Source of the DNA: Candidatus Collierbacteria bacterium
GTDB taxonomy: Bacteria > Patescibacteriota > Microgenomatia > UBA1400 > JACPES01
DNA length: 58,905 bases
NCBI GenBank assembly: GCA_016219325.1
Contig: JACRNH010000024.1
Location: 65,789 to 124,693 of the forward strand
Reading direction: 5' to 3'
Made by a program: the position numbers and the translations under genes. The notes beneath the pieces are model-generated. The model saw only the letters and a list, made by a program, of their open reading frames with translations, did no database searches and was not told the DNA's origin. Below are positions 38,824 through 47,499 of the stretch, in pieces (positions within the stretch are counted from its first letter, which is position 1; every line of letters begins with the position of its first letter).

Positions 38824-38826
38824 TCT

Positions 38827-41121
38827 ATGATTTCAGCCAGAGCAGCGTCGCTTCAAGCCCAGAGAACCAGATACCGGGGTTTAGCCCGGACCAGAAGGGT
38901 GTTTAATCCCAATTCCCTGGCGGCGGCCGGCAAGACCGCGGCCCGCCGGAGCGCCGGCGCCGAGATGGCCAACATGGTGGCTCGGTACGGCGACGGGCTG
39001 GAAAGCAATGAATCCTTTCTGGCGTACCTGACAAAGGCCCAGAATAATCCGCTATTTTCCCTTCAGAAAAAGGTTCAGATCCAAAACCAGATGAGAGATT
39101 CCCAAAGACGGGTTAGGGGCGAAAAACTGGAAGCGATGTACCGAGCGGCGCCGGAACAGTCGTTTCAACGGGTCCAGGCGGCTGCCGCCCTGTCCGGTTT
39201 TTACCAAACCGCGGCGGCCGGGATGGAGACGGATACGCCGGCGCAATCCCAAATGCTGCAGCAGGCGGCCCAGTGGGGAGCCGCGGCCCAAAGCGAACAA
39301 GATAAGATCCTCAAAGAAGGCCGGCGCGGGCTGCGGGTGGCGAAATTCTACGAATTGGCCCAGGGAGAACAGGGAACCGAACAGGCGCTAAGGGATAAGG
39401 CGTCGGCCTATGATGTTTTGGCGGCGGCGGCGGAAAATGACGGGGCGGCTACCGAAGCCGTCCAATATCAGACGCAAGCCCAGGAGACGTTGAATAAGAT
39501 CCCGGCGCTACTGGAAAAGCTGGCTAATGAAAAAGAACGCGGTCTCCGCGGCGGCCGGCTGGATAAATTCCGTCAAATTCAGGATCAGTACCATGACGGC
39601 AAGATCGATATTCAGACCGCGGCCCGGCTGGCCGGAGGGATACGGGACGAAGCAGTGGCGGCCAATGACACATCTTTACTGCTTTCTATCAACGCTTTTG
39701 GGGATAAACTCCAAAGCGATTTAGACAAACCTAAAGAACGGGGAGATATAGAGGGGCTGGAAACTATCCGCCGGAAAACCGACGGCGGGCTGACCAGCTT
39801 GCGGGAAATGAAAAAAACGTTTACTCTCGAAGACGATAATTTTAATACCGCCAAACGCCAAATAGAAGCAATCCCCGACGCCATGGTAAGAACAATTGCC
39901 ATGACGAAACTTTACGCCGGTTATCTCTATGGCGAGGCGCCCAATCAGAACAACCCGGACGGATTTGAGGGCTTGCAAAACCGCGGGAAGATTTATGAGG
40001 AGTATTCCCAATCTTATCCGAACAAGAACTACGAGAATCAGGTCAGGGACATCCAAGAGAAATTCGATAAGTTAGAGATAACATTGGCGAATACGGCAAA
40101 CCAATTAGACGCGCTGGGCGTGGATGAAGAATCGGCGAAACAGATTCTGGGAAACGTGATGACGCAGCTCCCCGGCGATATGGTGGGAAGGCCGGAGGGA
40201 AGCCAGCAGATGGGGATATTGGTCAGTTACGATCAGCAGGGCCGGCCATTCGAGAAGATTGTCCCCCTGAACGCCGAATACGTCAATCCGGATACCGGCG
40301 AAGTAACCAGAACCAGAGTCGGTTGGGATGTCGGCCGGGTCCAGGGGACTGATCCAGCTACCGGTACGTCTATGACCAAGTATGTCAAGCTGATGCCGGT
40401 CGGCCAGGATCCGCAATTCCCGGATTTCTACGCGGCCCAGTTTAATGGTGAATGGTATGTGACCGATCCGACGGCGGTAGACTCCATGGCCCGCAGCCAA
40501 TTAGTCAAGGCGGCGCAGGCGGCCGGGACCAATGACACAATCAAACAGTGGTATGACGTCCGAAAAGCCGAAGAGCGGCCACTGACGCCACAGGCCCAAG
40601 AAGCGGGGCAACCCAAGGAGCAGGTACCTCTAAAACCAATATCGGCGGTTGAGGCGCTGGATCAAAACTTGATTACACCGGAACAGAAACAGGCGGCAGG
40701 TGTAGTGGTTAAGCCGCAGGAGGTGGCGGTCCCGGAAACCAACTATGTGTCGCCGCCGGAGGCAAAGCCGACAACTGTTAAAATTGAGCCGCCTAAAGAA
40801 GTAAACCTATCTTCTTACGGCAAAATTTCTCTGGGCCAATCAATATTGCCGGCCGGAGCCGGGCGGACGCCGACCGATACCCGGCCGATGAATATCATCG
40901 AACCGGAAAAAGCCAATCGGATTTACAACGCCGCGCCGGCGCCAACGCCGATACAGCAATCCGGTCTTAAACTGGATTTAGGACCGCAATACGCGCCGTA
41001 TGTCCAGCCGCCGCAGCAGAATATTTTTCAGAAAGCGGCCGGCGGAATCAGCAGTTTATTCCAATTCTTGAAGCCAAAACAGGATCAGAATATCGTGTTA
41101 AAGCCGAAGATAAGGATTTAA
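38827..41121 (+). CDS. Large helical virion or ejection protein
   Basis: 764 residues, Ala/Gln/Arg-rich. Residues 1-450 are mostly helical with coiled-coil character (QKKVQIQNQMRDSQRRVRGE and similar). A small beta domain with YDQQGRPFEKIVPLNAEYV and GEWYVTDPTAVDSM follows near 470-590, then a long Pro/Gln/Thr-rich tail with predicted disorder. The position between portal and scaffold and the composition suggest a protein packed in the head and ejected with DNA. No enzymatic motif seen. Confidence 0.55.
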   Translation: MISARAASLQAQRTRYRGLARTRRVFNPNSLAAAGKTAARRSAGAEMANMVARYGDGLESNESFLAYLTKAQNNPLFSLQKKVQIQNQMRDSQRRVRGEKLEAMYRAAPEQSFQRVQAAAALSGFYQTAAAGMETDTPAQSQMLQQAAQWGAAAQSEQDKILKEGRRGLRVAKFYELAQGEQGTEQALRDKASAYDVLAAAAENDGAATEAVQYQTQAQETLNKIPALLEKLANEKERGLRGGRLDKFRQIQDQYHDGKIDIQTAARLAGGIRDEAVAANDTSLLLSINAFGDKLQSDLDKPKERGDIEGLETIRRKTDGGLTSLREMKKTFTLEDDNFNTAKRQIEAIPDAMVRTIAMTKLYAGYLYGEAPNQNNPDGFEGLQNRGKIYEEYSQSYPNKNYENQVRDIQEKFDKLEITLANTANQLDALGVDEESAKQILGNVMTQLPGDMVGRPEGSQQMGILVSYDQQGRPFEKIVPLNAEYVNPDTGEVTRTRVGWDVGRVQGTDPATGTSMTKYVKLMPVGQDPQFPDFYAAQFNGEWYVTDPTAVDSMARSQLVKAAQAAGTNDTIKQWYDVRKAEERPLTPQAQEAGQPKEQVPLKPISAVEALDQNLITPEQKQAAGVVVKPQEVAVPETNYVSPPEAKPTTVKIEPPKEVNLSSYGKISLGQSILPAGAGRTPTDTRPMNIIEPEKANRIYNAAPAPTPIQQSGLKLDLGPQYAPYVQPPQQNIFQKAAGGISSLFQFLKPKQDQNIVLKPKIRI

Positions 41122-41122
41122 T

Positions 41123-43801
41123 ATGGCTATAAATGTTCAGGGTTTAATCCAGAAGTCACAGCAAGACGCCGAGGCAATCCGCCAGGGACAGCCGGTGGCG
41201 GTTCAGTCGCGGCCACCGGTATCTGTTCCGGCTATTAAGCCGGAAAGGAAGTTTATGCAAGGGGGAATTGTCGGGAAGGGACTGGATTATCTGAATGTGT
41301 TGGAAAGTGGTCTGGCCGGATTTGCCAAAGGCGGACGGGAAGAAACATTGCGTCAAGAGAAACTTTACGGCCCGGGCGGCGGCACCAATACCCTTTTTAA
41401 GTCTCCGGGCAGATTCTTTCAGAAAATAGCCGCCGGAGTTAGGGCGGTTCCGGAGGCGATAAAGAACAGAACCTACTTTGGCGATCAGCCGGGCGGGGTG
41501 GATATTGGCGGCGGAGTGGCTTCAGACTTGGGGATTAAAAACAAATACGTTGGCAAAAGTTTGAATCTGGCGACTTCTTTAGCCGCGCCGGTACCCCCAA
41601 TCGGCGGATTATTCAAACTTGCCGGTAAAATTCCCGGAGTGACCAGGGCCGCGGAGAGCTTGGCTAAAACCGGAGGGAAAGCGGCTGAAGCAATTAAAAC
41701 AAGCAAAACATTTGGACCCTTGGCGGAAAAGGCCGGAGAAACCGCATATAAAGTCGGAAAGTATTTTGATCCTCTTCATGGAGTTCCCCCAAAAATGCGG
41801 ACGATGATCAAAGAGACAGAATTAAAAATCTCTCAACGGTTGTCGGGGCTGTTTAAGACGGTAAAACAAGCCGCCACCGGTTTAACTAAAGAGGAGCAGG
41901 GAAAAGTCGGGCAAGCGCTGGAAGGAACGCTGGATATTGCCGGAAACGAAAAATACACCAAGATCGCCGAACCGATACGGCAAATGGCAGATGAGGTCGG
42001 CCAGGAAGCCGTCAACATAGGATTGCTGTCTAAAGAGGCGTATGAAGGACTAAAAGGCCGCTACATGACCCATATTTGGGAAGATATGGTCCAAAGGGGC
42101 GTTCCCGGCTCCGAAGACATTCGGAAAATATCAGGGAGATTCTTCAAGCAGAGAACCGGAAAAGGGGGATACATTCAGGAATTTGTCAAGCCGTCATTTG
42201 TGGGGCTGGGGACGGAAATAAAAGACGTAGAGAAAGCCAAGTTGTATCAGAATATCGCCGGAACATTCGGCGTCAAACCGAATATGTCGCTGCCGCCCAA
42301 AGACGTGATGAAGTCGCCGGAGAAATTATCCGAGTGGCTCAAATCTTTACCGGAAGGCACCGGAGAGGTTCCGAAGGGATTTTCGTATTTACCGAAACAT
42401 CTGGAAAACACCCGAATCGGGAAAATGTTGACCGGAACGGCGCTGCCCAAGCCGATTGCCGATTATATCGCTGTCACCGCCAATATTCCGGCGGCGACGA
42501 TTTTTGAGAAGGCGTTTGACAAAATAAATAATTCATGGAAATTCGGCAAGACACTCGCAAATCCCGCGTATCACATTCGCAATTTGATCAGCAACCAGAT
42601 TCTGTCGGACATGGCCACCGGCCGGGGGCTAGTCAGAACGGTGGCGGATTACGTTGGGGCTGTCATCAACTACCGGGGCGGGGGCAATCAAGCGTTTGTC
42701 CGGGCGGCCGAGGACGCCGGGCTGATCAGAAAAATGCGTTTCGGCGCCGCCTTGAATGAGTTGGTGGACGCGGCCGAGCTGGTGGACAAGAACCCGGTGA
42801 AAAAGCTGGACAATTTCCTGGGAAAGCTGCAAAACGCGACCGAAGAGACGTCCAAGTTGAACGTGTTCCGGGCGGCGATAGAAAAATACGCCGATGACGC
42901 CGGAGTGGCGACAGAACAGGCGTTGGCCGATCCGGCTCTGGTCAGGAAAGCGGTGGACGCGGCCGAGGAAGCGATTTTCTCGCCGTACCGGATCAGCCCG
43001 GGCGAGCGGGCACTTGTTAAATGGTTGGTGCCTTTTTACGCGTTCACCAAACAGGCATCGGTATTTACCGGAGAAACTTTAGTTAAACATCCCGAGCGAT
43101 TGATAAAGTATCCAAGGCTCAAGAGAGGGATTGAGAATTTGAGCGACCAAGTAGTGCCGGAAGAACAACGCCAGGAATACCAGCGGGGCTACGGCGTCCA
43201 ACTGCCGTTTAAGAACAAAGAGGGGAAGAACTTAATTTTAGATACCAAGTATCTGCTGCCATTCGGGAACTTTTTAGATGGGGGTAATGGTTTGCCCTTG
43301 GGATTGAATATTAGTCCTTTTTTGACTGAACCCTTTCAACAACAGGCTAATAAAGATACATATTTTAACCAACCGATTGCTAAGTCGAATATTCCCAAAC
43401 GAGCCGGGGTAGAAAGGGCGCAGCACGTATTTCGGACGTTCGCTCCGCAGATTTTCCCCACCGATATTACCGGCATCCCCACCGGATATTCCGACATGCC
43501 GCTGCGGACCAGAACCGGAGAGAAGTTAACCGCCGCCTTCGAGGGCAGGCCGGATTACGCCGGCCGGGAGCGAAGTAAAGTCATGGCGATTTTAGACGCG
43601 TTGGGAATCAAGACCTCTATTTTGAGACCGGAAGAACAGAGAAAGTTTGACTCCCTGGATAAGCGCAAGCAGATCAAAGAAATTCAGGCGGAGAGGGCGA
43701 AAATTACCAGAAACAAACAACTGCGGCCGGAGGAAAAGCGGTTGATACTAAAAGAACTTCGGCAGGTTCAGATGGATGTATATAGGAATAAGAAATATTA
43801 A
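41123..43801 (+). CDS. Very large virion-associated (polyvalent-type) protein
   Basis: 892 residues. Gly-rich N-terminus, then amphipathic Ala-rich segments (LNLATSLAAPVPPIGGLFKL) that could insert in membranes. YMTHIWEDMVQRG and IRKISGRFFKQRTG near residue 315 and ISPGERALVKWLVPFYAFTK near 630 resemble domains of large phage 'polyvalent' or internal proteins. It starts one base after the previous stop. Probably ejected with the genome or forming a trans-envelope conduit; this is inference. Confidence 0.5.
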   Translation: MAINVQGLIQKSQQDAEAIRQGQPVAVQSRPPVSVPAIKPERKFMQGGIVGKGLDYLNVLESGLAGFAKGGREETLRQEKLYGPGGGTNTLFKSPGRFFQKIAAGVRAVPEAIKNRTYFGDQPGGVDIGGGVASDLGIKNKYVGKSLNLATSLAAPVPPIGGLFKLAGKIPGVTRAAESLAKTGGKAAEAIKTSKTFGPLAEKAGETAYKVGKYFDPLHGVPPKMRTMIKETELKISQRLSGLFKTVKQAATGLTKEEQGKVGQALEGTLDIAGNEKYTKIAEPIRQMADEVGQEAVNIGLLSKEAYEGLKGRYMTHIWEDMVQRGVPGSEDIRKISGRFFKQRTGKGGYIQEFVKPSFVGLGTEIKDVEKAKLYQNIAGTFGVKPNMSLPPKDVMKSPEKLSEWLKSLPEGTGEVPKGFSYLPKHLENTRIGKMLTGTALPKPIADYIAVTANIPAATIFEKAFDKINNSWKFGKTLANPAYHIRNLISNQILSDMATGRGLVRTVADYVGAVINYRGGGNQAFVRAAEDAGLIRKMRFGAALNELVDAAELVDKNPVKKLDNFLGKLQNATEETSKLNVFRAAIEKYADDAGVATEQALADPALVRKAVDAAEEAIFSPYRISPGERALVKWLVPFYAFTKQASVFTGETLVKHPERLIKYPRLKRGIENLSDQVVPEEQRQEYQRGYGVQLPFKNKEGKNLILDTKYLLPFGNFLDGGNGLPLGLNISPFLTEPFQQQANKDTYFNQPIAKSNIPKRAGVERAQHVFRTFAPQIFPTDITGIPTGYSDMPLRTRTGEKLTAAFEGRPDYAGRERSKVMAILDALGIKTSILRPEEQRKFDSLDKRKQIKEIQAERAKITRNKQLRPEEKRLILKELRQVQMDVYRNKKY

Positions 43802-43998
43802 AAAGAGTTAAAAAGAATAACCGTCGCCATTGTAGCGATTATTCCCACAAGAAATCCAGTTGAAGCGGCGCCAAATACGCCTTTTTTCCCGCTTCCTTCT
43901 TCATTTCTATAATACCCTTCCAGCAGAAGTGTCGGAATAATTATCAGCCCCAATAAAAAGAGCGTTGATGGTTTTAGCAAGAAATCAAAATCACTCAT
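43798..43998 (-). CDS. Small two-helix membrane protein, holin candidate
   Basis: 66 residues with two hydrophobic helices (STLFLLGLIIIPTLLLEGYY and GFLVGIIATMATVILF) and a short basic loop. It sits with two other minus-strand membrane or secreted genes inside the late region. Topology fits a class II holin; no proof. Convergent overlap of 4 bases with the upstream virion gene. Confidence 0.45.
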   Translation of the reverse strand: MSDFDFLLKPSTLFLLGLIIIPTLLLEGYYRNEEGSGKKGVFGAASTGFLVGIIATMATVILFNSF

Positions 43999-44000
43999 TG

Positions 44001-44594
44001 TTAATTCTTCTTAAACAAACCAAAAATAGCATACCATATTCGCTGAAAGAAGTTGATTTTGACCCTCTCGTTTTGTTTTGAGTTTGTGTTCCCTAAAACT
44101 TCCGGAGATGGCGCGATTTTTGTCGGCGCAGCAGTCACAGATACGGTCGGGCTTGGTTCTATTGTCGGAGTCGCCCTTGGAGTAATGATAAATCTGGTGG
44201 GTTTTGGGGTAGGGGGGCGCGGCGGGTATGTTGGCCAGGGGGTTGGAGATGGTTCAGGGATAATGGTGGGCCAGGGTTTAAGAGTCGGCCAGGGGGTAGG
44301 AGCTTCTCTCGGCGGGATTACGACTGGCGGGGGTTCATCTCGGGGAGAGAGATTATTCAGAATATCTTCAATAGTAGAATCCGGATTGCTGGAATTATCG
44401 GGAGAAATGTCTGGCTTGTAGCAATGATAATACTCGTAGAGCCGACCTCCCCACTGATATAAATTTCCGTACGGCGTGCACGATATACACCGGTGGCAAC
44501 CAGAAGCGTCGGTACGGCCGGGATGCGCCCAAATTTTTGAAGGAAAAAGTAAAACGATTAAACTGGCGACTAATATTACTACTGCTTTTCGCAT
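44001..44594 (-). CDS. Secreted surface protein with HPGRTD...C domain and Pro-rich stalk
   Basis: 197 residues. A signal peptide (MRKAVVILVASLIVLLFPSK) ends near WAHPGR. RTDASGCHRCISC and YEYYHCY resemble the small Cys/His domain found after SNase-like and YHYH proteins (HPGRTDxxGCHxC...EYHCH). Then comes a Pro/Thr-rich stalk of about 75 residues and a C-terminal hydrophobic/basic end (FFQRIWYAIFGLFKKN) as in membrane anchors. It is likely displayed on the host surface during infection, perhaps for exclusion of other phages. Confidence 0.55.
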   Translation of the reverse strand: MRKAVVILVASLIVLLFPSKIWAHPGRTDASGCHRCISCTPYGNLYQWGGRLYEYYHCYKPDISPDNSSNPDSTIEDILNNLSPRDEPPPVVIPPREAPTPWPTLKPWPTIIPEPSPTPWPTYPPRPPTPKPTRFIITPRATPTIEPSPTVSVTAAPTKIAPSPEVLGNTNSKQNERVKINFFQRIWYAIFGLFKKN

Positions 44595-44839
44595 GCCGCT
44601 TTGATGCCGTAAGCGCAGAATGCTTCTCTTTCCGCTTGCTGTGCTTTTAGAACTTCCAGAATGTCTACGCGCAGATCACGTTCCGTCTTAAGAGCTGCGA
44701 TCTTTTGATCCAGCACCTCAAGTCTTATGTCGTTAATGTCCTGATTTGTTTTCTTGTCTAAAAGGTACAACAGCCCAAATGAAGTCAGGGAGATGAACAG
44801 GGCAAGAACGGAGAGAATAATCGCCAAATGTTTCTTCAT
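44579..44839 (-). CDS. Membrane-anchored coiled-coil protein, spanin-like
   Basis: 86 residues. One N-terminal helix (LAIILSVLALFISLTSFGLL), then a charged coiled coil (QDINDIRLEVLDQKIAAL and onward) and two Cys at the end. The shape is that of a small inner-membrane spanin or lysis accessory. It overlaps the following minus-strand gene by 16 bases and is the first gene of this cassette. Confidence 0.45.
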   Translation of the reverse strand: MKKHLAIILSVLALFISLTSFGLLYLLDKKTNQDINDIRLEVLDQKIAALKTERDLRVDILEVLKAQQAEREAFCAYGIKAACEKQ

Positions 44840-44861
44840 TGAGGATAGTATAACATTTTTG

Positions 44862-44899
44862 AGTTATCTAATATATTTCTCGCACTTTTTTAGATAACT
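44862..44899 (+). promoter_or_regulatory. 12-base motif AGTTATCTAATA with an inverted partner
   Basis: Exact plus-strand copy at 44862-44873 and a 9-base inverted partner TAGATAACT at 44891-44899. The pair lies between the divergent minus cassette and the HNH gene. The exact copy is 36 bases before ATG 44910. Confidence 0.7.
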
Positions 44900-44909
44900 T
44901 GTGCGGGAA

Positions 44910-45440
44910 ATGGTATTTTGTTGCATTTGCAAGGAACTATTGTCGGAAGAGAGTTTTCATAAAAGTAAGAATGGTCGTAATGGACTTCATTCCCGTTGTA
45001 AGAATTGTGACAAAGAATATCTTAGGATATGGAGGAAAAAAAATAAAGAAAAGTGGCTAGAGATACAAATGCGTTGCTACTGGAAAAAGAGGGGGGAGTT
45101 TCAAAATTACCAAAGAAAAAAACGCCTAAGTTACTTTAAGAAAAGATTTGATGAAATTTATTATAACGGCATGCGCGATCTCGTGTATAGAAAATTTGAC
45201 AATAGATGCTTTGCTTGCGGTGTGAGTAGTAAAAAGGGGGGACGGGCGCATGCAGTTCATCATATTGACGGTACGGGGGTCATAGGGAAAATAAACAAAA
45301 TCGGTCGTACTACACCAGAAGGCATAAAAATAATGAGGTTGATAAATAATTCTGTTGAAAATTTAATACTCTTGTGCCATTCTTGCCATGGTAGGGTTCA
45401 TAGGGGTTCTCTGAAGTTACCGCTAAACGTTCTTAATTGA
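44910..45440 (+). CDS. HNH endonuclease (homing-type candidate)
   Basis: About 176 residues. N-terminal CCICKELL and SRCKNCDKEYLRIWRKKNKE form a zinc-binding DNA-recognition region. The HNH core is RCFACG, then HAVHHIDGTG and ENLILLCHSCHGRVH, with two CxxC pairs holding zinc. The gene is much more AT-rich than its neighbours and separates the head genes, as free-standing phage homing endonucleases do. GTG 44901 is an alternative start; neither has a ribosome site. A 12-base motif lies on each side. Confidence 0.8.
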   Translation: MVFCCICKELLSEESFHKSKNGRNGLHSRCKNCDKEYLRIWRKKNKEKWLEIQMRCYWKKRGEFQNYQRKKRLSYFKKRFDEIYYNGMRDLVYRKFDNRCFACGVSSKKGGRAHAVHHIDGTGVIGKINKIGRTTPEGIKIMRLINNSVENLILLCHSCHGRVHRGSLKLPLNVLN

Positions 45441-45455
45441 ATCTAAATCTCCTTC

Positions 45456-45467
45456 AGTTATCTAATA
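45456..45467 (+). promoter_or_regulatory. 12-base motif AGTTATCTAATA after the HNH gene
   Basis: Exact copy, 95 bases before the scaffold start and 12 before a small leader-like ORF. It and the copy at 44862 are direct repeats bracketing the HNH gene. Confidence 0.7.
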
Positions 45468-45479
45468 GTGAATTTCGCC

Positions 45480-45554
45480 ATGCCGCGATACATTCTGGCC
45501 ATAACATCCTTTTCGCGCGGACACGACCGCGTTAAAAGTGTAGAAAGGAGGTGA
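45480..45554 (+). CDS. 24-residue leader-like ORF before the scaffold gene
   Basis: ATG 45480 to TGA 45554. Its stop lies inside the AAAGGAGGTGAT ribosome site of the scaffold gene, so ribosomes translating it would interact with that site. No ribosome site of its own. Its function as a peptide is doubtful. Confidence 0.25.
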   Translation: MPRYILAITSFSRGHDRVKSVERR

Positions 45555-45562
45555 TCGTCTAT

Positions 45563-46249
45563 ATGGGAGATGTAAAAACCCAGGAATCTGCGCCAATTGA
45601 GTCCACATCGCAGGGTGGAAATGTTGCCAATCAGCCGGCGGCGGTAACGGCGCCAGCGGAAACCAAGACCCCGACATCAGTCGGAACCAAGGTTGACGCC
45701 GGATTGTCGAAGCCGGAACCAGCTGAAAGGACGGTTCCGTATCAGGCGTTGCGGGATGCCCGCGACCAGTTACGAAACCTGAAGAGAGAGCTTGCGGGAA
45801 TGAGAGGAAGGCAGGCGACTGCCGGACTTGATCCCGACGATCTTGAGGCAATTAAAAACCATCCGTATGTTCAACAGCTTGAACAGCAAAGCGCGGTGGC
45901 TCAACTTCGTCAGGGCGCGGAGGAAATCCTTTCCAGGTATCCCCAGCTTCCCCAGCCGATAGCCAAGGCTATTTTGAGAAATCCGAGGGCACTGATTGCG
46001 CCGGAAACGGCCAGCGTGCCCGAAGCGCTCGTGGATATTGAAGAATATATCCAGGAAGTGGCCGATGAGCTGGAAGCCGAGACGGGCGTAAGCCCCAAGC
46101 AAGTTCAGGTCGCCGGAACCAATTCTCCGGCCGGAATTCAGCAGGGGACAAGCCCCGCCGAGTTAGACGCCATTCTGAAAAAACCAGTTTCGGAATGGAG
46201 CGACGAGGACTACAAACTGCTGGAACAGTCGGGAGCACCAAAAATATAA
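45563..46249 (+). CDS. Phage scaffold protein
   Basis: 228 residues directly before the capsid gene. A disordered Ala/Thr/Pro-rich N-terminus, a coiled coil (RTVPYQALRDARDQLRNLKREL), a helical body, and an acidic C-terminus typical of scaffold domains that contact the coat (DAILKKPVSEWSDEDYKLL). ATG 45563 follows AAAGGAGGTGATC, a full anti-Shine-Dalgarno match, suited to high output. It would direct procapsid assembly and then leave. Confidence 0.7.
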   Translation: MGDVKTQESAPIESTSQGGNVANQPAAVTAPAETKTPTSVGTKVDAGLSKPEPAERTVPYQALRDARDQLRNLKRELAGMRGRQATAGLDPDDLEAIKNHPYVQQLEQQSAVAQLRQGAEEILSRYPQLPQPIAKAILRNPRALIAPETASVPEALVDIEEYIQEVADELEAETGVSPKQVQVAGTNSPAGIQQGTSPAELDAILKKPVSEWSDEDYKLLEQSGAPKI

Positions 46250-46267
46250 AGAAAGGAGATATAAACA

Positions 46268-47218
46268 ATGGCCGCAATATCAATCGGGACATTAACCGAT
46301 CTAGAGAAGACATCGTACGTCCGTGAAGGACTGGAGATTGCCCGCCCAAACCTGATTTATCAGCAGTTCGGGCAGGGTGACCGGGTGGAAAAGCGGGAAG
46401 GCAAGACCAGGCAATGGTTTCGGATGACGAAACCGGGGCTGACGTCCCACGCTTCCTCGTTCTCAAGCGCCCAGTATGTGAAAAACACTACCGGAGCGCC
46501 GCCGACCTGGACACCGGCAACGCCGGCCGACACGACTATTTCCGCGCAGGTTGACTTCTTGTTCGGACAAGGCCACGAGTGGAACGAAGGCGTAGAGTAC
46601 ACCTCTTTCGCCGACCTTCCCAAGGAGCTTCGGATCTTGAACGCCCAGCACGCCGCTGAAGCAATTGAGACCGAGGTTATCGGAGTGGTCAAAGCCGGGA
46701 CTACGGTAGCTTACGCTAACGCCAAAGCCAACCGCAACCTGTTGGACGGAAACGACAAGGTGGACATGGACGACATCTTGACTCAAGTTACGACTTTGAG
46801 GAATAACGACGCCAAAGACATCAAAGGGATGTTTAGAGCGCTGGTTGCCGCAAACGTGATCGAGCAATTGATGAAAGACTCCGCGTTCAGAACCGCGATC
46901 CAGTTCCAGAAAGATTACCTCTTTAGCGGAACTATCGCCGAACTGTACGGGGTGGCATTTCAGTTCTCTTCGTTGGCGCCGAAAGTCGCAGACTCCGGCT
47001 CCAACAACGCCGTGGCTAATGTAGAACAAACGATTATCGTGGGCGCGAATTCATACGGGATAACCAAATGGATGCTCAACGACTACAACATCGTCTACAC
47101 CAAACCGGGCGGATGGGGTGACGAATGGGCAGTAAAACACGCAATGACGTGGTACTACATGTTCAAGTCCGTCATCTTGAACCAGAACTGGCTGTTAAGG
47201 TTAGAGTCCAGTCGGTAA
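46268..47218 (+). CDS. Major capsid protein, N4-gp56-like
   Basis: 316 residues, strong ribosome site AAAGGAGAT before ATG. YVREGLEIARPNLIYQQFGQ, KREGKTRQWFRMTKPGLT, then a loop GAPPTWTPATPADTT and QAHAAEAIETEV-type helix (about 125-140) follow the N4-gp56 family of HK97-fold coat proteins. The C-terminal VGANSYGITKW and AWKHAMTWYYM-like region completes the fold. It has no protease-cleaved delta domain. Confidence 0.75.
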   Translation: MAAISIGTLTDLEKTSYVREGLEIARPNLIYQQFGQGDRVEKREGKTRQWFRMTKPGLTSHASSFSSAQYVKNTTGAPPTWTPATPADTTISAQVDFLFGQGHEWNEGVEYTSFADLPKELRILNAQHAAEAIETEVIGVVKAGTTVAYANAKANRNLLDGNDKVDMDDILTQVTTLRNNDAKDIKGMFRALVAANVIEQLMKDSAFRTAIQFQKDYLFSGTIAELYGVAFQFSSLAPKVADSGSNNAVANVEQTIIVGANSYGITKWMLNDYNIVYTKPGGWGDEWAVKHAMTWYYMFKSVILNQNWLLRLESSR

Positions 47219-47259
47219 GTTTAGGGCTAGCGTGTGAGCTAGAAACAGAATCACGCCGA

Positions 47260-47302
47260 CTCCGATCCGTCATCGGAGCGCCCGGCCCCATGTTACGGGG
47301 CC
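47260..47302 (+). terminator. Two tandem hairpins after the capsid gene
   Basis: CTCCGAT/ATCGGAG (47260-47278) and GGCCCC/GGGGCC (47284-47302) lie between the capsid and the next small gene. There is no T-run, so they more likely weaken read-through or set the mRNA end so that capsid message exceeds that of the glycan genes. Confidence 0.45.
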
Positions 47303-47310
47303 AACTAAAT

Positions 47311-47499
47311 ATGAAGAGGTCAATGAAACCGGTCAAGCCGCTGTCGGAAATCGTTTTACCGTACCGATTTACTCCGCGGACGACTATAGAGGGCGGAGTC
47401 AACGGCAAGCGATTTTATTTTCCGGTCGGAAAAGAGGCGATTCCGACCCAAGGGGAATACGAAGCGCTGTTCACCAGTTCATACAAGGATCAGTTGTGA
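47311..47499 (+). CDS. Small protein preceding the glycan cassette
   Basis: 62 residues from ATG 47311. EIVLPYRFTPRTTIEGGVNG and KEAIPTQGEYEALF look beta-rich. No ribosome site is seen. Its stop is overlapped by the GTG of the first glycosyltransferase (GTGA). It may be a small virion decoration protein; unproven. Confidence 0.45.
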   Translation: MKRSMKPVKPLSEIVLPYRFTPRTTIEGGVNGKRFYFPVGKEAIPTQGEYEALFTSSYKDQL

